A DNA stretch of 23,329 nucleotides from a bacterium UBA3756 (GCA_002371695.1 DFGG01000154.1:1169-24497), one strand, 5' to 3'. Numbered from the stretch's first letter, positions 14,231 through 21,867 are shown. The notes: generated from the sequence alone by a model not told the origin. Numbers and translations are program-made.

Positions 14231-14289
14231 ATGTCAAACGGCAGAGGCACAGCCGTGTTGTCAAGCTCCTTGCTCCTGACATTCACAGT
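14231..14289 (+). other. Possible left fragment of a small frame split by transposon copy B
   Basis: If copy B (14290-14845) is removed, the flanks join into one open frame from ATG 14231 to TAA 14904-14906 (39 codons), crossing the junction as gtg. The right part reads FGIDETAGLRLKASAF. No family is recognised and a frame this short can arise by chance. Confidence 0.25.
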
Positions 14290-14845
14290 TGATCATGGGG
14301 TCGGTTCTAGTGATCATTTTTAAGTTTCTGAACTACTCCAAACGAGATGCCCGTCAGCCGGGACAGTTGTCTGACTCCTGCCCCAAAGGAAAGAGCGTAT
14401 CTTAACACTTCATTCCGTCTCGTCTTCTCAAGAATTTGGACCATAAGAGGATTGGCAATTCCATGACTCATTTGAAGGAACGCCTTTACATCACCGTCAC
14501 TGATGGATTTGTTTCCTTCGGTGTCAATATCCATAATCTGACCATCATCTACTATAGGCGTATTGATTAACTCCACAAGGTCTGCCTGTCCGATACGGGC
14601 AAACACAGCCCTAGTAGAACAGAACGAGGCGGGACAGCCCCTGGGTGAATATTCCGTCCAGCTACTCCAAGGATAGGCGTTTATGTTTTCAACTATTCCT
14701 GCCTTCAGAGGATTCTGGTGAATGTATCTTAACAAAGTGACAAAGTACTCAATATTGTCGACTGGTTCACTTCTTTACAAACAAATTCTGATACAGCCAA
14801 ATTAATTACAAAAAAATGATCACCAGAACCGACCCCGTGATTAAT
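14290..14845 (-). mobile_element. REP-associated (Y1/IS200-like) transposon, copy B, internally deleted by 243 bp
   Basis: Same ends and orientation as copy A. It keeps the 188-bp block missing there (14529-14716) but lacks 243 bp that copy A has (12094-12336; junction 14773/14774). The lost part includes the transposase start, the HUH motif and the -7 box. Repair gives 798 bp, identical to the repaired copy A. Right inverted end reads gaaccgaccccgtgattaat. Neither copy can move by itself. Confidence 0.88.
14307..14773 (-). pseudogene. Y1 (RAYT-type) transposase, copy B, N-terminal half deleted
   Basis: The retained frame reads from about GSEPVDN through LLRYIHQNPLKAGIV, YPWSSWTEYS and the C-terminal helix-turn-helix-like end VRQLSRLTGISFGVVQKLKN, to the TAG at 14307-14309 in the terminal repeat. 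The 243-bp deletion is a multiple of three but removes the start codon, HUH motif and catalytic-Tyr region, so no activity is possible. Confidence 0.85.
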
Positions 14846-14906
14846 GAACCTCATGTTCGGCATCGACGAGACCGCCGGCCTCCGTCTGAAAGCCTCAGCC
14901 TTCTAA
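14846..14906 (+). other. Gene-like remnant right of transposon copy B
   Basis: Open frame ending FGIDETAGLRLKASAF then TAA at 14904-14906. An aromatic C-terminal residue would suit an outer-membrane barrel end, but the piece is too short to identify. It may continue the fragment at 14231-14289. Confidence 0.25.
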
Positions 14907-14949
14907 GGAGCCTATCAGAGTCAAATCAAAGACCCCAAAAATAGAAATC

Positions 14950-14976
14950 GTCCGACAAATTCCGAATTTGTCGGAC
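14950..14976. promoter_or_regulatory. 27-bp palindrome, candidate operator of the Kelch-AraC regulator gene
   Basis: Arms gtccgacaaattc and gaatttgtcggac (13 bp, perfect) flank one central base. Its centre (14963) lies 53 bp before the start of the -7 box at 15016, almost the same geometry as the matching palindrome at 16737. A T-rich stretch follows (tattttttgctttt), so it could also or instead terminate transcription from upstream. Confidence 0.7.
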
Positions 14977-15015
14977 TATTTTTTGCTTTTATTCTTTATT
15001 CTGCCATCTTTTGAC

Positions 15016-15023
15016 TAATTTTG
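15016..15023 (+). promoter_or_regulatory. -7 box TAATTTTG of the regulator gene
   Basis: TAATTTTG fits TAnnTTTG; the leader to the ATG at 15055 is about 27 nt. No -33 TTTG at the right distance, as would suit an activator-dependent promoter. Confidence 0.55.
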
Positions 15024-15054
15024 TACCCGACATTTGAGATATGTCAGAAAAGAA

Positions 15055-16734
15055 ATGAAGAAGATATTCCACATTATTCTATTAATAATAGCCCTGATGA
15101 CCACATCAAAGGCCACTGCCGATGATGTTGGGAATGCGAAATGTCCTATCATAAAGCTTGAGGCAGAGCGCTTGCCCGATATGACAGTCCCTCGCAGCGG
15201 TCACTCGGCATTCCTGGCTAATGGCGAGGTGACGGTAGTGGGAGGACACACCTCCGGCTTTGTACTTACGCCCACAGCAGAATATTTTGAGGATGGCAAG
15301 TGGCATCAGTTACAGACCGTCTATACCCACGACGGAGGCATCTCTATCGTCATGAAGTCAGGGCTGGTGTTTTTGGCAGGTGGATTCAAGGACAATCTGG
15401 GCATCGGCCAGAGTTTTGAGGTAGAACTTTATGATCCAGCCACGCATCAGTCGAAAGGATTCGGTTGCCTTGACCAGAAGCGAGTCGCAGGAGCTGCTGT
15501 TGAGCTGGACAGCGGACGGGTGATGATCACTGGCAACTGGTACACCAATGACGGTATAGAGATATTCGACGGAAAGACCACGTTCTCTCATGTCCGCGAT
15601 GTCACACAGTCACGCTATTTGCCCCACCTTTTCCGAACTTCAGACGGTGATGTACTGATAGTGGCAGGCTACGATAATCATGGCGAGTCCATTGACACCA
15701 TTGTCGTAGACAGACTCTACGGCGAACCCTTCTGCAACGAACTGTTCGATAACTGGCATCCCTTACATTACGATCTGGCGCAGCATAGTGATGACAGTTT
15801 TATTGGTGACGAGACCAAAGGCGAGTTCCGCTACCTGATGCCTGTAGAGAACAAAGACGGGCAGTTGGCTATCATTGATGTACGCGACACCATCTTCACC
15901 CCTCTGCCCACTTCGGCTCCCATTCCTATGAGCAGTCAGTGGGGTGATATCAAATACATCACACCGGTCTTTGCCGACCGTCAGCATCAGCGAGGATATG
16001 TCGTAGGATTCGACAAAACCAGCCGTTTATATGCGCTTTGCATTGACTATACCAGGAATCCGGCCACACTGAAACTCTATCATACTGACCCGTTGCCTGA
16101 AGCAGGCATGCTCACCATTCCCGTACTGACAGCAGAGGGCAACCTGATGCTGACGGGTGGTATTGGCACCGAGCCCAACGGCAATTTCTCGCCAAAGTCC
16201 TCCGTCTGGCTCCTGCGTTTCAATGACGATGGCTCAGAAGCGACAGCAAGCACCAATGGCTGGCTTTGGGGACTCTTAGCGGCAGGGCTCTTACTGGCAT
16301 TCATAGTCTTTTTCGTCCTGAAGCGCAGAAAGCCACAGCCTCAACAGGAATCAGAGGAGCCGTCAGAGGCTGTCACCAAAGGTGATGAGCAGCTGATGCA
16401 ACGTATCTGTCATCTGATGGACGAGAAGCAACTCTATCTGCAACAAGGACTGAAAGTATCCGATATTGCTTCTGCGCTTGGTATCAACAGCCGATACGTC
16501 TCTGATTGTGTGAAAGCTGTCAGAGGTTGTTCTCTGACGCAATTTGTCAACGAATACCGTGTGGAGCATGCCAAGCGTCTGTTGCTCGAACGTCCGGAGA
16601 TGAAAATATCCACCGTAGCCATCGAGTCGGGCTTTACCAACGATAAGGCGATGACCCGCTACTTCAAGGAACAAACAGGCATGACGCCTACTGAATGGAA
16701 AACCAACAAACAAAATAACACCCAAAATCCGTAA
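15055..16734 (+). CDS. Transmembrane one-component regulator: Kelch-like sensor, TM, AraC-type HTH
   Basis: 559 aa from ATG 15055 (a longer TTG start at 15034 would put residues before the signal-like helix). Residues 1-20 form a signal peptide or anchor (KKIFHIILLIIALMTTSKA). Residues 30-395 are a Kelch-like beta-propeller with VTVVGGH, VFLAGGF, RVMITGN, LIVAGYD and LMLTGGIG blades. Residues 403-422 are one TM helix (WLWGLLAAGLLLAFIVFFVL) followed by KRRK, placing the rest in the cytoplasm. Residues about 440-545 are an AraC/XylS double HTH (LKVSDIASALGINSRYVSD; ISTVAIESGFTNDKAMTRYF). There is no kinase, phosphoacceptor His or receiver domain, so it differs from Bacteroides hybrid two-component regulators. 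It probably senses an extracytoplasmic ligand and activates the operon downstream. Its sensor is homologous to the secreted protein at 18697-20100. Confidence 0.9.
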   Translation: MKKIFHIILLIIALMTTSKATADDVGNAKCPIIKLEAERLPDMTVPRSGHSAFLANGEVTVVGGHTSGFVLTPTAEYFEDGKWHQLQTVYTHDGGISIVMKSGLVFLAGGFKDNLGIGQSFEVELYDPATHQSKGFGCLDQKRVAGAAVELDSGRVMITGNWYTNDGIEIFDGKTTFSHVRDVTQSRYLPHLFRTSDGDVLIVAGYDNHGESIDTIVVDRLYGEPFCNELFDNWHPLHYDLAQHSDDSFIGDETKGEFRYLMPVENKDGQLAIIDVRDTIFTPLPTSAPIPMSSQWGDIKYITPVFADRQHQRGYVVGFDKTSRLYALCIDYTRNPATLKLYHTDPLPEAGMLTIPVLTAEGNLMLTGGIGTEPNGNFSPKSSVWLLRFNDDGSEATASTNGWLWGLLAAGLLLAFIVFFVLKRRKPQPQQESEEPSEAVTKGDEQLMQRICHLMDEKQLYLQQGLKVSDIASALGINSRYVSDCVKAVRGCSLTQFVNEYRVEHAKRLLLERPEMKISTVAIESGFTNDKAMTRYFKEQTGMTPTEWKTNKQNNTQNP

Positions 16735-16736
16735 TC

Positions 16737-16763
16737 GTCCGACAAATTCCAAAAATGTCGGAC
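16737..16763. promoter_or_regulatory. 27-bp palindrome, candidate operator of the BspA-Kelch operon
   Basis: Half-sites gtccgaca and tgtcggac at the same 27-bp span as the palindrome at 14950; an 18-base block beginning aatcgtccgacaaattcc is identical in both. Pairing extends to tcgtccgaca/tgtcggacga (16735-16765). Its centre (16750) lies 54 bp before the start of the -7 box at 16804. It begins right after the regulator's stop codon and precedes ataattttt, so a terminator role is possible. Confidence 0.7.
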
Positions 16764-16803
16764 GATAATTTTTATTATAATCCCCATATTCGCCTTTTTT
16801 CCC

Positions 16804-16811
16804 TATCTTTG
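16804..16811 (+). promoter_or_regulatory. -7 box TATCTTTG of the BspA-Kelch operon
   Basis: TATCTTTG fits TAnnTTTG; the leader to the ATG at 16847 is about 30 nt. No TTTG -33 element is seen, consistent with dependence on an activator bound upstream. Confidence 0.6.
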
Positions 16812-16846
16812 TCCCAGCATTACTAACTCAAAAAAACATTTTATTT

Positions 16847-18700
16847 ATGAGAAAAGCGTTACTAATATTTGTTGCGATGCTCTCGGTTATAACCGTAGGA
16901 GCACAGGGCTTAGAGTACGTCTACGATGATGCTACTCACACTGCAAAAGTAACTTATCGTGTAAGGACATTGGGTGATGGAACGAAGGAGCGTATCAAAG
17001 GAAGCTACCACGGGGACATTGTCATTCCAGAAACAGTATCAGGCTATACAGTAACTGGTGTTGGCGAGCTGGCTTTCGACCAATGTGATAACATCCCGTC
17101 CGTAAAGTTTCCCAACACGATGAAGGCGATTGAGGAACGTGCTTTTTGTGGCTGTAAGATTTTGAAGGAAGTGATTATTCCCGCCAGTGTTGATACCATC
17201 TACAACAATGCCTTTGACGATTGCCAAGCTTTGGAGAAAGTCGTATTTGAAGATGGTGAAAACCTTCTGAAACTGGGTGTCGGCAGTTCTTCGGCAGAGT
17301 CAGGCATGTTTTCTTTCCAGCCTGTAAAAACCGTCTACATTGGCCGTCCTTACCGCTATCCAAAGGTGAAGGCATGGGGATGGTATGATTATTACGACCT
17401 GAGTGCCTTTGGACGCTGCCAGACACTGGAGGAGGTTACATTCGGACCTTATGTTAAGGAAATCCAGCCTTTCGAGTTTATACTTACGCCAGCACTTAAA
17501 ACTGTCACAATAAACGGAACTATCACTACTTTAGCCACAAAGGCTTTCTACAAATGTGAGAGTCTCAAGTCCATCAACCTACCTGAGGGTCTCACGACGA
17601 TAGGTGTCAGAGCGTTTGAATTTTGTAAGTCGCTTGAGAATATTAAATTCCCGTCTACTTTGACAATGATTGACGAATATGCGTTTGGAAGTTGTGAGGG
17701 ATTACAGAAACTTGTCATTCCTGCCAGTGTAGGGTCCTTAGGCCTGGCTTCGTTTACCGCATGCACATCCGTAAAAGAGGTTATTCTCGAAGATAGTCCA
17801 TACGAACTTACTTTGCCCTATGGAAGTGAGGGTGGCAGTAACGGTTTCTTCACCAGCATGCCTTTAGAGAAGGCCTATATCGGGCGGCCCTACAGTCATC
17901 CTGAGACAGGCTGGGCTGGCTACAGGACAGGAGCATTTACCCGCTGTGCCTATCTTAAGGAAGTTCGGTTTGGAGATTATGTAACAAAGATCTTGAACGG
18001 AGATTTCATGGAATTACATAAATTACAGACTGTTGTTCTCCCTAAATCGTTAAAATCCATAGGTGAATTTGGGTTTACCGCATGCGAAAATCTGAATGCC
18101 ATTACTTGTCCTGCAACGACTCCACCCGTATGTAGCAATTATGTATTCTCTAATACAGATAAACAAACCTGTAAATTATACGTGCCAAGTGAAAGCATCG
18201 AGTTGTACAAGGCAGCAAACGTATGGAAGGAATTTTTCAATATTGAGGCATATGTTGGTCCTGATCCTGGTGGTGAAGGTACAGGCGACGGCACGGAGTT
18301 TATCGTTCATCTGAAGGCTGGAGGCACTGTAGGCTATGCCCTCGCATCGAAGCCGAAAGTCACATTGAGCGGCAATGTGTTCACGGTGACAACGACCGAT
18401 GGGGCTGCCACCTATCAGCACTCAGAAGTGGAGAAATTCACGCTCAATGTGGCAACAGCCATTAGCCAGCCTATTGCTGAAGCAGCAGGTGAGCCGCAGA
18501 TTATTCGTCAGGTAGGCCAGCTCACCTTTACAGGTTGCAAGCCTAATGAGAGCATCTGCATCTATTCGGCTGCCGGAAAACTTCTGCTGACGGCTCAGAC
18601 CGATGCCAACGGCTATGCCGAAGTGCAGACCAGCCAGTTGCCAAAGGGCATCTACGTAGTGAAATCAGACAGTGTAACCATCAAAATTGCAAAGCAATGA
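16847..18700 (+). CDS. BspA-type leucine-rich repeat (LRR_5) secreted surface protein
   Basis: 617 aa. Signal peptide 1-20 (KALLIFVAMLSVITVGAQ). Residues about 55-465 hold roughly ten LRR_5 units with the pattern L--I-LP-sl--I---AF--C--L, for example LKSINLPEGLTTIGVRAFEFC and LQKLVIPASVGSL. The repeat series is interrupted twice by a related insert (VYIGRPYRYP at 163-172, AYIGRPYSHP at 343-352). After a GPDPGGEGTGDG linker, residues 484-534 form a beta module (EFIVHLKAGGTVGYAL), and residues 555-617 end in GIYVVKSDSVTIKIAKQ, resembling a type IX secretion sorting domain. BspA-like proteins are adhesins or bind polysaccharide or host proteins; the ligand here is unknown. Its TGA overlaps the next ATG (ATGA, 18697-18700), so both are translated together. 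Confidence 0.9.
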   Translation: MRKALLIFVAMLSVITVGAQGLEYVYDDATHTAKVTYRVRTLGDGTKERIKGSYHGDIVIPETVSGYTVTGVGELAFDQCDNIPSVKFPNTMKAIEERAFCGCKILKEVIIPASVDTIYNNAFDDCQALEKVVFEDGENLLKLGVGSSSAESGMFSFQPVKTVYIGRPYRYPKVKAWGWYDYYDLSAFGRCQTLEEVTFGPYVKEIQPFEFILTPALKTVTINGTITTLATKAFYKCESLKSINLPEGLTTIGVRAFEFCKSLENIKFPSTLTMIDEYAFGSCEGLQKLVIPASVGSLGLASFTACTSVKEVILEDSPYELTLPYGSEGGSNGFFTSMPLEKAYIGRPYSHPETGWAGYRTGAFTRCAYLKEVRFGDYVTKILNGDFMELHKLQTVVLPKSLKSIGEFGFTACENLNAITCPATTPPVCSNYVFSNTDKQTCKLYVPSESIELYKAANVWKEFFNIEAYVGPDPGGEGTGDGTEFIVHLKAGGTVGYALASKPKVTLSGNVFTVTTTDGAATYQHSEVEKFTLNVATAISQPIAEAAGEPQIIRQVGQLTFTGCKPNESICIYSAAGKLLLTAQTDANGYAEVQTSQLPKGIYVVKSDSVTIKIAKQ

Positions 18701-20100
18701 AACGAAATATAATCTTTAAAGCCCTGATAGCAGCTATTGTCAGCACCGCAGCCTTGCAAGTGCAGGCTCAGGGCATCTATGTGAACAAGAAGAATGGCGA
18801 GAGCATCCCTTATCCCGCTGCCACCTTCGACAAGGTGACACCCACGTCGAAAGCAACTGCTTCGACGAATACTACTGAAGGAGTTGTGGCCACGCTCAAA
18901 TGTGAGAAAATTGCTGATATGATAAACGGCCGTTTCGACCATCATATTTTTGCTTCAGGCAATGATATCGTCGTTGTCGGTGGCCTTAGTTCTTGGTTCA
19001 AGGCCAACAGAACGGCAGAAGTTTACCACAATGGTGTCTGGAAAGAAATGAGCATCGACGATCCCCACAGGGGTGGCTTTTCTGCTATCCTGGCAGACGG
19101 ACGTGTTATGATAGGGGGTGGAGGTCAATATTCTGGTAGCGACAAGACTGCCTCCACCATCATCTACAATCCTTCGACTCAGACCTTTACTTCAGGTCCT
19201 GATATGACGACGGCCCGTTCTGAGTGCCAAGCGGTGCCTGTGGGTAATACCATCTATGTGACAGGTAATTACAAGGGTGATGATAAAACCATGGATTATT
19301 TCGACGGGACATCATTCAAAGCTGTTGGTGATACGTACGAGCGTTCATATCCATATATATTTGCTTCCGAAGAAGGAGACATCTGGACTTGGGGAACCAA
19401 AGACACTGAAGGAAATCCCGTTGAACTGTATCAGACCGATGACGGACGTCAAGGACTGCTTGTCAATGGATATAACCCCTCAACCAACGAGACAGGAAGT
19501 TACTTCTTCAGTATTTTAGCAGAATATAAGCCCATAGTGAAACGGGGCTATCTCCGTCCGACAGACTATTATAGTAGTGCCAGCGAAGAACCAGGTTATT
19601 TCTTCATCGGCGAAAACAGTGAAGGAGAGTATAAACTATTTAATGCAGTACCGTCTGGCGGTCATTGCCAGTTGAATTCATTTGGGCTTGACTTTCCAAA
19701 GGTTTTTCCCGGTACAGATGTAAAACTCCTATTTTCAGGCGCAGTTGTTCTTGTGAACTCTGCCAAGCATGAGCTATACATTATTACCCAATATGAGAGT
19801 CATGATGAGTGTATCATCAGCTATGACTATTATACTGGGGATTGGAGTATTGCCAAGACAGAAGGACTCCATCAATTACAGTCTTGGTCTGGTGCGTTTG
19901 CATTACTGAATGATGGTCGCATTGTCTGTGCAGGAGGTATTAATGGAGATGACGGAGTAAAAGATGTTTACATCATCACTCCGCCAACTGCTGGCACTAC
20001 TGGTATTGCTGGTGAAAATGGTGTTGATGTCTGGAAGAAAGACGGCAGCCATGACACCTATTGGGAAAGTGAGCTGGAGAGTATCAGCACTTACGAATGA
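18697..20100 (+). CDS. Secreted Kelch-like beta-propeller protein, paralog of the regulator's sensor
   Basis: 467 aa. Signal peptide 1-24 (NIIFKALIAAIVSTAALQVQA). Residues 60-430 are Kelch-like blades (DIVVVGGL, RVMIGGGG, TIYVTGNY, RIVCAGGI). They align along most of the length with the exported part of the regulator at 15055: WKEMSIDD with WHQLQTVY, TAEVYHNG with TAEYFEDG, VTGNYKGDD with ITGNWYTND. Two short modules bracket the propeller: IYVNKKNGESIPYPAATFD (27-45) and VDVWKKDGSHDTYWESELES (443-462), of the KxxG-Y type common near the ends of Prevotella secreted proteins. No galactose-oxidase copper ligands are apparent. No C-terminal sorting domain is evident, so its final location (periplasm or surface) is open. 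It probably binds the same ligand as the regulator, or antagonises it (inference). Confidence 0.87.
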   Translation: MKRNIIFKALIAAIVSTAALQVQAQGIYVNKKNGESIPYPAATFDKVTPTSKATASTNTTEGVVATLKCEKIADMINGRFDHHIFASGNDIVVVGGLSSWFKANRTAEVYHNGVWKEMSIDDPHRGGFSAILADGRVMIGGGGQYSGSDKTASTIIYNPSTQTFTSGPDMTTARSECQAVPVGNTIYVTGNYKGDDKTMDYFDGTSFKAVGDTYERSYPYIFASEEGDIWTWGTKDTEGNPVELYQTDDGRQGLLVNGYNPSTNETGSYFFSILAEYKPIVKRGYLRPTDYYSSASEEPGYFFIGENSEGEYKLFNAVPSGGHCQLNSFGLDFPKVFPGTDVKLLFSGAVVLVNSAKHELYIITQYESHDECIISYDYYTGDWSIAKTEGLHQLQSWSGAFALLNDGRIVCAGGINGDDGVKDVYIITPPTAGTTGIAGENGVDVWKKDGSHDTYWESELESISTYE

Positions 20101-20143
20101 CACATCGGGGACAGGATACATTGTGACATGAGCCCTTTAGAAA

Positions 20144-20175
20144 AAGAATCGCTATCAGCCATGGTAGCGATTCTT
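20144..20175. terminator. Bidirectional terminator hairpin between convergent genes
   Basis: Arms aagaatcgcta (20144-20154) and tagcgattctt (20165-20175) pair perfectly around a 10-nt loop. A T-run (ggtttt) follows on the plus strand and aaaa precedes it, giving a T-run on the minus strand too. It lies 44 bp after the Kelch stop and 31 bp from the esterase stop. Confidence 0.8.
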
Positions 20176-20205
20176 GGTTTTGTCTTAGAAATCCCCGTGA
20201 TTAAA

Positions 20206-21867
20206 CTATTTCTTCTTCAGATACTTGGCCAGCGGGGAGCCGATCTGTCTCAGTCCCTGGGCCACGCTGCGGGCATTCATCTGGGCACCGAGCTTGGAGG
20301 TGTGAGTGTGGTCGTGGTTGAAGTACTTGGAGGCCTTCGCCTTGCTCTTCGCCTCATCCTTCGAAGCAAACTTCTTGTCAAGGAAGTCGGCAGAGATATT
20401 ATGGACATCGACAAACTCTACACCCGTAGCCTCAACGACCTCACGATACCACTTGCCATAGGTATCGTTGCGGCGCTCAATCTTGCCCCCAGGCCACTCG
20501 TTGCGCGGCGTCAGAGAGAGCAGGATGGGCGTGGCACCCTTCTCACGGACATCGTCGATGAACTTCTTCAGATACCAGCCGAAACTGTAGACCACCACGA
20601 AGATTCCGTCCTCCTCCATCTTATACACATGACAGGTGTCGGCAGTGCCGGGGATGACGCCACGGGCCTTCTTGTCGGTGATGGGACAGATATCGTTGTG
20701 GCCGAACTGCAGCAGCACGAAGTCGCCTGGGCGCAGCGCATTGTAGACCTTCTCCCAACGCCCCTCGCGGAGGTAGCTGCGCGTAGAGCGTCCTGCCATC
20801 GCCACATTCTCATAGGTGATCTTCGCCGGGTCGAAGATGAGTCCTGCCTGTGAACCCCAGCCCCACATGCCGTCTTCATCCTTGTCTTTATTCTTCACGG
20901 TAGAGTCGCCAGTGATAAACACCATCGGCTTGCCCTCCTCGCGCTGCTGTCCGTAGGCTTCGAGAGGCACGTTCACCATCATCTGCTGCAGGGGCTTGAG
21001 CAGAGGATGCTGCGAGTAGTAGATACCCTCAGCGGCACTGCGGGCGTTGAGCTCGGCTCCGAAGGCAGAGGTGTGGATATGGTCGCCGAAGAAGTGGTAC
21101 TGCTCCTTCCAACGGCTCATGCGGTCAATCTTCTGTCCGGAAATCTCGTTGAGGTCGACGAAAGGCACGCCCTCAATGGCAGCCACGTAGGCCGCCCACT
21201 GTGTCTGAGGCTTACGGACGATCTTACCCTGCGGGGTGTAGGCATCACGCGGGGTGAGCGACATCAGGATGGGATTGGCCCCAGCGGCGCGTATCTCGCT
21301 GACGTAGCGGCGCAGGTACTCGCCATAGCTATAGACAGTATCGTTCTTCTGCAGACGCTCGTTGAAGCCCACCACCATCGTGTCGGGACAGACGCCGTCG
21401 ATGACACCACGGGCCCGCTTCTTGTCGAAGAAGTCGGCATGGTCGTTGTGACCTATGGAGACAATCACCCAGTCACCAGGCTTGAGGGCCTGGCGCACGG
21501 CAGGCCACAGGTCGGTGTAGAACGTACGGGTGGACATGCCTCCGAGGGCCTGGTTCTCGACGGAAATCTTGCGACCGTCGAAGTACTTGTTGGCGTAGTA
21601 TCCCCATCCCCACTGACCATTGGAGCCGTTGCCCATGGTACCGTTGCGCATGGTGCTGTTGCCAATCAGAAACAAGACGGGGTTCCCGGACTGACGGGTG
21701 GATCCTGGCGCCGGACGGTTCATGAGTGCCTTGGCAATCGAGTCGGGCGTATTGTCGATGACTTTCTCCTCAACGGGCGTTGGCAGGTTGTCGAAACCTT
21801 GGGCCGAAACGGAAATAGAGGCCAGAAAAAGCGATAAGAAGACAGAAAATCGTTTCATATAGTGCAT
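20206..21867 (-). CDS. Tandem two-domain SGNH esterase, CE12/rhamnogalacturonan acetylesterase-like
   Basis: 553 aa secreted protein; signal peptide at about 4-22 (KRFSVFLSLFLASISVSA). An ATG at 21856-21858 (MKRF) is an equally good start. Domain 1 (64-285): FLIGNSTM with S71, SIGHNDH with N141, GDHIHTS with D262/H265. Domain 2 (314-540): FITGDSTV with S322, FGHNDI with N391, HDHTHTS with D519/H522. These match blocks I, III and V of GDSL/SGNH esterases of the CE12 type, which remove acetyl groups from pectic rhamnogalacturonan. Domain 1 has GNS instead of GDS in block I, a departure outside the catalytic triad. Both domains keep Ser, Asp and His, so both may be active. Monocistronic, with a -7 box 20 bp upstream. 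Confidence 0.9.
   Translation of the reverse strand: MHYMKRFSVFLSLFLASISVSAQGFDNLPTPVEEKVIDNTPDSIAKALMNRPAPGSTRQSGNPVLFLIGNSTMRNGTMGNGSNGQWGWGYYANKYFDGRKISVENQALGGMSTRTFYTDLWPAVRQALKPGDWVIVSIGHNDHADFFDKKRARGVIDGVCPDTMVVGFNERLQKNDTVYSYGEYLRRYVSEIRAAGANPILMSLTPRDAYTPQGKIVRKPQTQWAAYVAAIEGVPFVDLNEISGQKIDRMSRWKEQYHFFGDHIHTSAFGAELNARSAAEGIYYSQHPLLKPLQQMMVNVPLEAYGQQREEGKPMVFITGDSTVKNKDKDEDGMWGWGSQAGLIFDPAKITYENVAMAGRSTRSYLREGRWEKVYNALRPGDFVLLQFGHNDICPITDKKARGVIPGTADTCHVYKMEEDGIFVVVYSFGWYLKKFIDDVREKGATPILLSLTPRNEWPGGKIERRNDTYGKWYREVVEATGVEFVDVHNISADFLDKKFASKDEAKSKAKASKYFNHDHTHTSKLGAQMNARSVAQGLRQIGSPLAKYLKKK

Noticed and set aside
18697..20100. Annotation as galactose oxidase
   Set aside because: Only the propeller fold is shared; no copper-binding Tyr/His set or Cys-Tyr cofactor context was recognised.
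20128..21837. Plus-strand frames opposite the CE12-like esterase
   Set aside because: Antisense shadows; the SGNH motifs are all on the minus strand.
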